Of a stretch of 13,281 bases of DNA, positions 1 to 6,783 are shown piece by piece. The number at the start of each line of letters is the position of its first letter. Position 1 is the stretch's first letter. Location: NCBI GenBank assembly GCA_012960835.1, contig DUAL01000250.1, positions 1 through 13,281 on the forward strand. Reading direction: 5' to 3'. The notes under the pieces are model-generated. The model worked only from the letters and a program-made list of their open reading frames with translations. It was not told where the DNA came from and searched no databases. The translations under genes and the position numbers were made by a program. The DNA comes from Flavobacteriales bacterium (GTDB taxonomy: Bacteria; Bacteroidota; Bacteroidia; Flavobacteriales; BACL11).

Positions 1-70
1 ATTTTGGGTGTGTAGATAATGAGCATCTGTATTTGAAGTTTGAATGATTTAATTTGCGAATAAAAATAAC

Positions 71-105
71 AAAAAAAGGCTTGACCCTATTGGGCTAAGC
101 CTTTT
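71..105 (-). terminator. Rho-independent terminator after rpsT
   Basis: The stem arms are at 74-82 and 97-105 (AAAAGGCTT with AAGCCTTTT), with an inner CCC/GGG pairing at 85-87 and 92-94. On the minus strand the stem runs into seven T residues (77-71) and a further T-rich stretch. It lies about 25 bases after the rpsT stop codon. On the plus strand the stem is also followed by TTTTATTCTTT, so it could work in both directions and serve a plus-strand gene ending left of the window. Confidence 0.88.
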
Positions 106-129
106 ATTCTTTAAAAAATAATTTCCTTT

Positions 130-384
130 TTAGGATAGTGAGCTGAGATATTTAGCTAATTTTGATTTCAAATTAGAGGCTTTATTCTTATGAATAATAT
201 TCCTTTTTGCTAATTTATCGAGCATAGCTACTACCTTAGGAAATAGCTCAGCTGCTTCCTTTTTGGAAGTTAATGCTTTTAACTTTCTAACTGCATTTCT
301 TGCAGTTTTATGAAAGTATTTATTAAATAATCTTCTTTTTTCAGATTGTCTAATTCGTTTGATTGCAGATTTATGATTTGCCAT
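130..384 (-). CDS. rpsT: 30S ribosomal protein S20
   Basis: This 84-residue, Lys/Arg-rich, all-helical protein matches S20 in length (usually 82-90). It has the typical N-terminus MANHKSAIKRIRQSEKRR and a family-like middle with FHKTARNAVRKLKAL. S20 binds 16S rRNA at the base of the 30S body and joins early in assembly. The ATG at 384 lies 16 bases after the end of the tRNA-Glu gene and has no Shine-Dalgarno sequence, as usual in Bacteroidota. The gene most likely shares the tRNA promoter at 496-526, since no separate promoter fits in the 16-base gap. RNase processing of the tRNA 3' end would then create the mRNA 5' end. A strong terminator follows at 71-105. The identification is secure. Confidence 0.97.
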   Translation of the reverse strand: MANHKSAIKRIRQSEKRRLFNKYFHKTARNAVRKLKALTSKKEAAELFPKVVAMLDKLAKRNIIHKNKASNLKSKLAKYLSSLS

Positions 385-400
385 AATTAAAATATTTTAG

Positions 401-474
401 TAGCCCGTAGGGGATTCGAACCCCTGTTACCAGGATGAAAACCTGGCGTCCTGACCTGACTAGACGAACGGGCC
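401..474 (-). tRNA. tRNA-Glu (anticodon TTC)
   Basis: The 74-base cloverleaf reads: acceptor GGCCCGT with ACGGGCT, D stem GTCT/GGAC, anticodon stem CCAGG/CCTGG around the loop TTTTCAT (anticodon TTC), a four-base variable loop, T stem AGGGG/CCCCT around TTCGAAT, and discriminator A at 401. CCA is not encoded. The first acceptor pair is G1-U72, a wobble rather than G-C. The gene has its own promoter (496-526) and sits 65 bases after the preceding protein gene and 16 bases before rpsT, all on the same strand. Confidence 0.97.
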
Positions 475-495
475 ATTTTTCAAAAAAACAGTTTG

Positions 496-526
496 CAAAT
501 TTATACTATTTTTCATTTTCAGCAAA
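496..526 (-). promoter_or_regulatory. Bacteroidota-type promoter for tRNA-Glu and rpsT
   Basis: On the minus strand TTTG (526-523) is followed by a 19-base spacer (522-504) and TAAATTTG (503-496). This is an exact match to the Bacteroidota vegetative consensus TTTG-N19-TAnnTTTG. Transcription would start at about 490, some 15 bases before the mature tRNA 5' end at 474. It is the cleanest promoter in the window. Confidence 0.8.
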
Positions 527-539
527 CACTTACTTGCGT

Positions 540-1205
540 TTATTTTTCAAAAGAAAATTTGTAGCCCAACCGCTTTGCCGTTCTTATTTTTTGGTTTTCA
601 TTCATCTCTAAAATTTGATGAACAGAAACCACATTTACATCATTAATATTTGGTGTTTGTAAATCAAAATTTAAAGAATAAATCATTGCTGAATTTATAA
701 TCTTATCTAACTCCTTTTTATTTATTTTCTGATTCACAAAGTCCTTAAACAAAAAGCCCAACTGCTTATCCCCCTCTATAAAAAAGTGAGAATCTTTATT
801 GATAAAAATCCGAGCAATCAGATAGCCCTCATCATTCATTCTATTGTATTTTAAGGAATCAGAAAGAAAATTATAGATATGAATCACTCCACAAAAACTT
901 CTCAATTTATCTTCTTTCACATATTTTGTTTTATGAATAGCATGATTAGATGGAAAATCAAACACATTAGAATGCATATGAAAAAGTAAGGTGTCTCCTG
1001 AAAATTTTAACTGAGCTTCAAACTTTCCTTTTGAAGAATACAAAACCTTAACACATTTATCTTTGCTAGCAATTTTTTTTGTCAAACTGCTTGCTTTTGC
1101 TTTCAACAGTTTCTGCAAATCAGAAAAAACCACTTGTGTTTTTCGATAAACAGCTTGCTTTGTGCATGCCTTTTGCTTTAATAAATCAATTATCTCATTC
1201 TCCAT
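540..1205 (-). CDS. unrecognised protein encoded directly after proS
   Basis: I do not recognise this 221-residue protein. The ORF stays open back to an ATG at 1268, but that start would overlap proS by 62 bases. The ATG at 1205 (MENEIIDLLK...) lies one base after the proS stop codon and is preferred. The protein is Lys-rich and mixed alpha/beta, with no signal peptide, membrane segment or obvious catalytic motif, so it is probably cytoplasmic. Features visible are a Lys-rich helical N-terminal third, a beta-rich centre (FEAQLKFSGDTLLFHMHSNVFDF), a stretch around FCGVIHIYNFLSDS, and a C-terminal tail ending RTAKRLGYKFSFEK. Tight coupling to proS suggests co-transcription and possibly coupled translation. 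A role in translation is only a guess from position. Confidence 0.75.
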   Translation of the reverse strand: MENEIIDLLKQKACTKQAVYRKTQVVFSDLQKLLKAKASSLTKKIASKDKCVKVLYSSKGKFEAQLKFSGDTLLFHMHSNVFDFPSNHAIHKTKYVKEDKLRSFCGVIHIYNFLSDSLKYNRMNDEGYLIARIFINKDSHFFIEGDKQLGFLFKDFVNQKINKKELDKIINSAMIYSLNFDLQTPNINDVNVVSVHQILEMNENQKIRTAKRLGYKFSFEK

Positions 1206-1206
1206 T

Positions 1207-2679
1207 TTAATAGGATTTTGCAAATAACACCCTTTGATTGGATGGTTTTCCGCTAAAAACACATTCACCTGATTCTCCCGTTTTTTCTAGTGGAATGCAT
1301 CTTATTGTAGCTTTTGTTTCTTGTTTAATTAATTCTTCTGTTTCGCTCGTTCCATCCCAATGGGCATACACAAATCCCCCCTCATTAATCAGTTTAACAA
1401 ACTCCTTTTTTGAATCTGCTTTATAGGTTTTTTCTTCACGGAAAGTAAGTGCTTTTTTATACAAATTATCTTGAATTTGCGACAATAAATGCTCTACCTT
1501 ATTTTCAATATCAGTAATTTGATAGGCCTCTTTTTCCAAAGTATCCCTACGAGCTATTTCAATTGTCCCATTTTCTAAATCGCGCGCCCCTAAAGCTAAA
1601 CGGAGGGGCACTCCTTTCAATTCATATTCAGCAAATTTCCAACCTGGCTTGTGTGTATCCCTGTTATCAAACTTAACTGATATTCCTTTTTCTTCTAATG
1701 CTTTTTTTACTTTATTAGCCACTTTTGAAACAGCCTCCAATTGCTCCTCCCCTTTATATATTGGAACAATAACTACTTGGAATGGCGCTAATTTTGGAGG
1801 TAATACTAAGCCATAATCATCAGAATGTGTCATGACTAACGCTCCCATTAAACGAGTTGACACTCCCCATGAAGAAGCCCAAACATATTCTTGTTTTCCT
1901 TCCTTAGTTGCAAACTTTACATCAAAAGCTTTTGCAAAATTCTGTCCTAAAAAATGGGATGTTCCTGCCTGTAAAGCTTTGCCATCTTGCATAAGTGCCT
2001 CAATACAATAGGTCTCCAAAGCTCCTGCAAATCTTTCGCTTTCTGTTTTTGTTCCTATTACAACTGGCATAGCCATAAAACCTTCTGCAAATTTCGCATA
2101 AATACCAATCATTTGCTCAGTTTCCTCAACAGCTTCTTTTTTTGTAGCATGAGCAGTATGTCCTTCCTGCCATAAAAATTCAGTAGTACGCAAAAATAAT
2201 CTTGTACGCATTTCCCATCTTACCACATTCGCCCATTGATTTATTAAAAGTGGTAAATCACGATACGATTGTATCCATTTTCGGTAAGTATCCCAAATGA
2301 TAGTTTCAGATGTAGGGCGGACAATTAATTCTTCTTCCAATTTTGCAGTAGGGTCAACAATTACACCACTGCCATCTTCTGCATTTTTTAATCGATAGTG
2401 AGTCACTATAGCACATTCTTTGGCAAAGCCATCAACATGAGAAGCTTCCTTACTAAAATACGATTTAGGGATAAAAAGAGGGAAATAGGCATTAACATGA
2501 CCGGTCGCTTTAAACATTCTGTCCAATTCAGCTTGCATTTTTTCCCAAATAGCATAGCCATAGGGCTTAATAACCATGCAACCCCTAACGCCTGAATTTT
2601 CAGCCAAATCAGCTTGCTGCACAATATCGTTATACCATTTTGAATAATCGGTATCTCTTGCTGTGATGTTTTTTGCCAT
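1207..2679 (-). CDS. proS: prolyl-tRNA synthetase, compact archaeal/eukaryal-type
   Basis: This class II aminoacyl-tRNA synthetase charges tRNA-Pro with proline in the cytoplasm. At 490 residues without the large editing insertion between motifs 2 and 3, it is the compact type. Motif 1 lies near 35-71; RPTSETI at 121-127 and FLRTTEFLWQEGHTAHA at 162-178 form motif 2 and the ATP/Pro pocket; GVSTRLMGALVMTHSDD at 272-288 is motif 3. The anticodon-binding domain covers about 300-405. A C-terminal domain follows and ends in the typical terminal Tyr. Only two of the four zinc-ligand cysteines known from members such as the Thermus enzyme seem present (C461, C473); the expected first pair is replaced by YAHWDG near 438-443. 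The ATG at 2679 gives MAKNITARD, a standard start. The next gene begins one base after the stop. Confidence 0.97.
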   Translation of the reverse strand: MAKNITARDTDYSKWYNDIVQQADLAENSGVRGCMVIKPYGYAIWEKMQAELDRMFKATGHVNAYFPLFIPKSYFSKEASHVDGFAKECAIVTHYRLKNAEDGSGVIVDPTAKLEEELIVRPTSETIIWDTYRKWIQSYRDLPLLINQWANVVRWEMRTRLFLRTTEFLWQEGHTAHATKKEAVEETEQMIGIYAKFAEGFMAMPVVIGTKTESERFAGALETYCIEALMQDGKALQAGTSHFLGQNFAKAFDVKFATKEGKQEYVWASSWGVSTRLMGALVMTHSDDYGLVLPPKLAPFQVVIVPIYKGEEQLEAVSKVANKVKKALEEKGISVKFDNRDTHKPGWKFAEYELKGVPLRLALGARDLENGTIEIARRDTLEKEAYQITDIENKVEHLLSQIQDNLYKKALTFREEKTYKADSKKEFVKLINEGGFVYAHWDGTSETEELIKQETKATIRCIPLEKTGESGECVFSGKPSNQRVLFAKSY

Positions 2680-2734
2680 TTAATTATAAAATTGTAATTT
2701 TACTAAGGATTTTTCGTTCCTCTAAATAAGAAGC

Positions 2735-2742
2735 CAAATTTA
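2735..2742 (-). promoter_or_regulatory. possible -7 box for proS
   Basis: TAAATTTG on the minus strand matches TAnnTTTG and lies 55 bases before the proS ATG. No TTTG or TTG stands at the right distance upstream, so the call rests on one box in AT-rich DNA. Confidence 0.4.
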
Positions 2743-2753
2743 ATAAATTAAAC

Positions 2754-2761
2754 TATCTTTG
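2754..2761 (+). promoter_or_regulatory. possible -7 box for the lipoprotein-porin operon
   Basis: TATCTTTG matches TAnnTTTG and lies 30 bases before the chosen ATG at 2792. No clear -33 TTTG is visible. It stands 11 bases from the opposing proS box (2735-2742). Confidence 0.45.
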
Positions 2762-2791
2762 TTTAGTTTGGTCAAATTAAAAAATAAAGTC

Positions 2792-3787
2792 ATGAGAACA
2801 ACAACAATTCTTTCGTTTTTAGTCGCAATTATGCTTAGTTCGTGTACAACAGTTTATTATACGCAAAGCTATGAAGATGCAAACTATTTGAGCCCTAATG
2901 AGTTTACTGAATTTGATGATTATACTGTGCAAAATACTGAACTAGAGCAAGAGGATGAAATCTATAGCGACACTATTGAAGATGGCACAATTGTAAATAA
3001 TTATTATGAGGCAGATGATTATTATGATTTCTCCTATTCTGCCAGAATAAGACGATTCCACCGACCACTTTGGAGCATGGGATATTATGGAGGGCTTTAT
3101 ACCGATTATTATTGGTATTCCTACAATCCTTATCATTGCGGAATGAGTATCTATTACGGTTATAATTATTACGATCCATTTTATTCGCCATATTATAGTT
3201 TTGGACATTCACCGTATTATAGCTATTACAACCATCACTATTACGGAAATAATCATCATTATAATTATGGCTACAACCATCATAATGATGTGATTTATTC
3301 CTACAACAATAGTTATGATAATAATTCTTTTCATTACGGTCCGAGAGGCTCCATGTCATCAAAAACAAATACAAACCGATCGGTAACATCTGTAGTAAAC
3401 TCGCCTAATAATAAAAATACGAATTCTACTTATAATAAATTTGATAGAGAAATAGATAAAAAAATTACTACAAGGCAAATAAAAAATAATCCTAACAGAA
3501 GTATAAAAGCAAACACTAATAGAACTGTTACAAAATCAAATACTTCAAAATCTACTTATAGGAGTGTGAAAACGCAAACTCACAAAAGCAATACTAATAG
3601 GACAAACACTAAAAATAATACCTACAACAAAGGAAAGTCCAACACCAACAGAACATACACTGCCCCAAAATCTAATTCCAATAGAAGTTATAACAATTCA
3701 AGAGGAAGTTCTACAAGAAGTAGTGGAAACAGCAGAAGTTCTGGATCTTCTGGCTCAAACAATAGAAGTGTAAAACCAAGAAAATAA
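2792..3787 (+). CDS. low-complexity Tyr/His- then Asn/Arg-rich lipoprotein
   Basis: The ORF is open from a TTG at 2759, but the ATG at 2792 gives a clean lipoprotein signal (MRTTTILSFLVAIMLSSC, lipobox LSSC, Cys18) and is chosen; length 331 residues. After Cys18 come an acidic linker (about 28-68), a Tyr/His/Asn-rich block (about 71-182) containing SARIRRFHRP, and a basic Asn/Ser/Thr/Lys/Arg tail (186-331). The tail has recurring NTNR-type motifs at 193, 233, 241, 267, 284 and 295 and ends in a Ser/Gly/Arg run. The arginine patch followed by Tyr-rich repeats resembles proteins in flavobacteria often labelled 'vitellogenin II precursor', a name with no functional meaning. It should be anchored to the inner or outer membrane. 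The porin gene starts 4 bases after its stop, so the two are an operon. Function unknown; a wall- or polyanion-binding tail is a guess. Confidence 0.85.
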   Translation: MRTTTILSFLVAIMLSSCTTVYYTQSYEDANYLSPNEFTEFDDYTVQNTELEQEDEIYSDTIEDGTIVNNYYEADDYYDFSYSARIRRFHRPLWSMGYYGGLYTDYYWYSYNPYHCGMSIYYGYNYYDPFYSPYYSFGHSPYYSYYNHHYYGNNHHYNYGYNHHNDVIYSYNNSYDNNSFHYGPRGSMSSKTNTNRSVTSVVNSPNNKNTNSTYNKFDREIDKKITTRQIKNNPNRSIKANTNRTVTKSNTSKSTYRSVKTQTHKSNTNRTNTKNNTYNKGKSNTNRTYTAPKSNSNRSYNNSRGSSTRSSGNSRSSGSSGSNNRSVKPRK

Positions 3788-3791
3788 CAAA

Positions 3792-5231
3792 ATGCATAAA
3801 TTCTTTTTAACTTTATTAAGCGTATCGCTTTTTTATTATTCCAATGCGCAAACTGAGATTGACGCCTTACGGTATTCAAAATCGGACATTGTAGGAACAG
3901 CACGCTTTTCGGCAATGGCTGGAGCTTATGGCGCATTAGGGGCGGACTTTACAACACTAAGTTATAATCCTGCAGGAATAGGTTTTTATCAGTTTAGTGA
4001 ACTAACATTCACACCATCCTTTGGAAATATGATTGCTACTTCTTATTTTGGTAGCGGAAGAAATGAAGATGAAAAATACCATACCAACTTTTCCAATTTT
4101 GGTTATGTAGTTTCTTCTCCTAAAAGCGGAAACGAATGGAAACGCCTCAACCTTGCTTTTGGTTATAACCGAACTGCTGATTACAAAAAAAGAATTTTTA
4201 TTAGTGGAGAAAACAGTAACACATCAATGATTGATAATTTTGTAGCAAATGCTAATGGAAATACAATAGATAACCTAAATAGTTTTACGGAACTTTTAGC
4301 TTGGAATACTTATCTTTTCGATCCTGTTAATATTACTAACGAAAATGATGAATATAAATCAAACTTAAATTCTTTATCAGGCAAAAGGCAAGAAAAAGTG
4401 ATCAATAGTAGTGGTTCTTCAGGAGAATATGTTTTCTCAGTAGGAACTTCTTATGAAGACAGAATATATTTGGGGGCAACTATCGGTATGCCAAGTATTG
4501 ATTATTATGAAAAATCAACTTATACAGAAAGTGAATTTGCTGATACTGCCGCCCATTTGCAAAGCTTTGATTATACGGAAGAACTCTCCACAACAGGAAA
4601 AGGATTTAACCTAAAAGTTGGGGTAATTGCCCGATTGAACGATTGGGTAAGATTAGGTGGCGCCTTGCATTCTCCTACTTTTTATGATATGGAAGATGAA
4701 TATAGCACAGCTATTACTGCTGTTTGGAGCGACAGTTTAGGAACAAAATATGATTCCTCTCCTTTTGGCTATTTCAATTATGAACTAAAAACACCATGGA
4801 AAGCCATAGGTAGTCTCGCAATAAACATAAAAAAGAAAGGGCTTATTACTGCTGATATTGAAATGATGGATTATGCTTCTGCCAAACTAAATTCTGACAC
4901 TTATAAATTTACAGATGAAAATGATGTCATAAATTCTACTTACACAAAAGCTACAAATATTCGCTTAGGGGCAGAGATGAAATACAAGCCATTTAGGTTT
5001 AGGGCAGGATACGCGCTTTATGGTAGTCCTTACAAAGATAATGCAGAGATAGAGAGAAAAAGTTATACTTTTGGTTTAGGAGTTGACAAAGGGCATTTTA
5101 TTGTTGATTTTGCTTATGTTTTCTCGGAAGGGAGTGATGAGCATTTTATGTATAGTTCCGATTTAGTAGATGCTGCCAACATAATTACAACTTCACACAA
5201 TTTCTTATTTACTTTAGGCTTACGTTACTAA
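3792..5231 (+). CDS. outer-membrane FadL/OmpP1-family transporter
   Basis: This 479-residue protein has a type I signal peptide (cleavage likely SNA-Q, residues 19/20). Near the N-terminus GTARFSAMAGAYGALGADFTTLSYNPAGIGFYQ carries the NPAG motif (59-62) typical of the OMPP1/FadL/TodX family; Bacteroidota members are often misnamed 'hemin receptor'. The remainder alternates short aromatic-rich strands and polar loops, and the C-terminus ends in the aromatic pattern TLGLRY expected for BAM-inserted barrels. The family moves hydrophobic compounds across the outer membrane; the substrate here cannot be read from sequence. The start at 3792, 4 bases after the lipoprotein stop, is the only one giving a signal peptide. 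Its stop overlaps that of the converging TPR gene by 4 bases. Confidence 0.88.
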   Translation: MHKFFLTLLSVSLFYYSNAQTEIDALRYSKSDIVGTARFSAMAGAYGALGADFTTLSYNPAGIGFYQFSELTFTPSFGNMIATSYFGSGRNEDEKYHTNFSNFGYVVSSPKSGNEWKRLNLAFGYNRTADYKKRIFISGENSNTSMIDNFVANANGNTIDNLNSFTELLAWNTYLFDPVNITNENDEYKSNLNSLSGKRQEKVINSSGSSGEYVFSVGTSYEDRIYLGATIGMPSIDYYEKSTYTESEFADTAAHLQSFDYTEELSTTGKGFNLKVGVIARLNDWVRLGGALHSPTFYDMEDEYSTAITAVWSDSLGTKYDSSPFGYFNYELKTPWKAIGSLAINIKKKGLITADIEMMDYASAKLNSDTYKFTDENDVINSTYTKATNIRLGAEMKYKPFRFRAGYALYGSPYKDNAEIERKSYTFGLGVDKGHFIVDFAYVFSEGSDEHFMYSSDLVDAANIITTSHNFLFTLGLRY

Positions 5232-6718
5232 TTAGCAATTCTATTAAGTCCTGCTTTGGCTTTTTGATGAATTCCTCTTTGGTAATCAAAATTGGAAAGG
5301 GTTAAGCATTTTTCAAAATAGATTGCTGCTTGTTTAGTATCATTCTGCTTTTCGTAAATCAATCCTATTTGCAAAGCTGACATAGGCGCAAAATAAGTTG
5401 AAGTTTCTTTTCCTAAGTTGAATGCTTTCTGATAGCAGGAAATGACATCAAGATGCTTATCATCTAATTTAGATTTAATTCGTGCTAATCGGTACCAATA
5501 TTCAATATGAGTAGATGCATTTGAAAAATAGTGTGGACTTTCAATCTGTTGAAGTTCAGCCAAAGCTAAAGGATAATACCCTCCATCATAAAGCAAGCGT
5601 CCTTTTAATAAAATAGGGTGCGTAATGTAATTTTGTTTTGCATCTTTTAAGGCCACTTTATCTTCATCAATTGAAATACTTCCCTCAGCAATTGCTTTTT
5701 CAAAATAACTCAATTTCTTTTCTGGTTCTCCTTGTAAAAAAGCAATCCAAGCTAATTTATGGTAAGCAGATTTAATGTAATTTTCTCCCTTAAAATGAGT
5801 TAGAAAATGATGAAATATTTTCATTGAAGATTCAAAATCTAATTTGTATAAATAAGACATGCCAAGCAAATAATCCAAATAAGAAAATTCAAATTGTCCT
5901 TCTTTCTTGGGGCGATTATTTAAAATTTTAATCGCTAAATCATTTTTTCCTAATTTACTGCTAAGCCGTGCAGCAGAAAAATTGAGCAGAATATGATTTG
6001 CATGTTTTTGCCCTATTGCATCCAATGTTTTTTGAAAATTACTTTTTTCAATCGTTAAATTCATTTCCAAAAAAGAAATCAAAAAAAGTAATTCTGTATT
6101 GTATATTTTATACTGTTCATCTTTTTCGGTGAGTGAAAGCAGCTGATGTAACTCATTAAGTCCTTTATCAATCCCTCCATTAATTCCAATGGCATTTACA
6201 ATCCACTGATAATTTTCAGGGATTGAACCGATAAGGCAATGTAGTAGCCCCATCCCTTTTTTATTAAGATGAAAGTCAGGAAATTTCTTTTGATTTTCTT
6301 TCAAAAGAAAATATGCTTTCTGAATTTCATAAGCTGCCAAAAAATATTCTTGAAATTTTAGCCGTGTAAAAGCCCATTGTAAATTAATCTCTGCTTTGGC
6401 GTAGAAATAATAAGGAGAAGTTTTATCACATTGGGATATTGCAGATAATCGCTTACTTTTATTAGAGGAACTTTTATCAAACAATTGCTCATCTTCCCCA
6501 ATAATTAATGTTAAAAAATCTTTATAATTCTCATGAAGATGGATAAGCCCATTATTAGGATTCTGTTGTTTTTCCTTTTCGATAAAATATAGTCCTTTCT
6601 CAAATTTCAAATCAATGATGGAAAGGTAAGCATTTTGCATATTCTCATTCATATCAAAAGAAGCGGAAACAAAAAGGCAACTAAAAATACTGAGCAATAA
6701 AATTAATTTTTTTTTCAT
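5228..6718 (-). CDS. exported TPR-like helical-repeat protein
   Basis: The 496-residue protein starts with a signal sequence (MKKKLILLLSIFSCLFVSA, cleavage probably after VSA). A Cys at 14 makes lipoprotein processing possible, but IFSC is a poor lipobox. The mature part is all-helical with tetratricopeptide-like repeats, clearest around the segments starting SYLDYLLGMSYLYKL and AYHKLAWIAFLQGEPEKK and the C-terminal ALQIGLIYEKQNDTKQAAIYFEKCL. Such proteins act as periplasmic scaffolds; no enzymatic motif is seen. The ATG at 6718 lies six bases after the T-run of the upstream gene's terminator, and the gene appears to have its own promoter inside that terminator (6738-6768). The tail overlaps the porin gene on the other strand (5228-5231). 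The partner is unknown. Confidence 0.82.
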   Translation of the reverse strand: MKKKLILLLSIFSCLFVSASFDMNENMQNAYLSIIDLKFEKGLYFIEKEKQQNPNNGLIHLHENYKDFLTLIIGEDEQLFDKSSSNKSKRLSAISQCDKTSPYYFYAKAEINLQWAFTRLKFQEYFLAAYEIQKAYFLLKENQKKFPDFHLNKKGMGLLHCLIGSIPENYQWIVNAIGINGGIDKGLNELHQLLSLTEKDEQYKIYNTELLFLISFLEMNLTIEKSNFQKTLDAIGQKHANHILLNFSAARLSSKLGKNDLAIKILNNRPKKEGQFEFSYLDYLLGMSYLYKLDFESSMKIFHHFLTHFKGENYIKSAYHKLAWIAFLQGEPEKKLSYFEKAIAEGSISIDEDKVALKDAKQNYITHPILLKGRLLYDGGYYPLALAELQQIESPHYFSNASTHIEYWYRLARIKSKLDDKHLDVISCYQKAFNLGKETSTYFAPMSALQIGLIYEKQNDTKQAAIYFEKCLTLSNFDYQRGIHQKAKAGLNRIAN

Positions 6719-6723
6719 GGCAT

Positions 6724-6754
6724 AAAAAAAGGGGTTTCAAAGATATGAAACCCC
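6724..6754 (-). terminator. Rho-independent terminator after the zinc-ribbon gene
   Basis: Perfect 8-bp stem GGGGTTTC (6731-6738) with GAAACCCC (6747-6754) and an 8-base loop, followed on the minus strand by seven T residues (6730-6724). It lies about 30 bases after the stop codon at 6784. Its loop and one stem base contain a TATCTTTG promoter-like box. Confidence 0.92.
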
Positions 6755-6768
6755 ATTTAAATAGTAAA
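6738..6768 (-). promoter_or_regulatory. probable promoter of the TPR gene, nested in a terminator
   Basis: On the minus strand TTTA (6768-6765), a 19-base spacer (6764-6746) and TATCTTTG (6745-6738) match TTTG-N19-TAnnTTTG with one mismatch. Transcription would begin about 6733, giving a leader near 15 bases before the ATG at 6718. The -7 box occupies the loop of the hairpin at 6731-6754. Confidence 0.6.
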
Positions 6769-6783
6769 CTATTTGTTTAGTTC

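Noticed and set aside
1..70. End of a plus-strand gene at the left window edge
   Set aside because: A stop codon occurs early in each frame, but too little sequence is present to show coding. Only the two-way terminator at 71-105 hints at such a gene.
491..527. Inverted repeat GTTTGC ... GCAAAC before tRNA-Glu
   Set aside because: The arms are only 6 bases with a 25-base loop, and they arise from the TTTG parts of the -33 and -7 promoter boxes.
2942..3389. Two long minus-strand open frames opposite the lipoprotein gene
   Set aside because: They are caused by the repeated TAT/TAC, AAT and CAT codons of the Tyr/Asn/His-rich gene. The translations are monotonous Ile/Asn/Tyr strings with no start context or domain.
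3347..3784. DNA-level tandem repeat in the lipoprotein tail
   Set aside because: The NxNR motifs recur at irregular distances with different codons, so it is a protein-level composition pattern and not a DNA repeat array.
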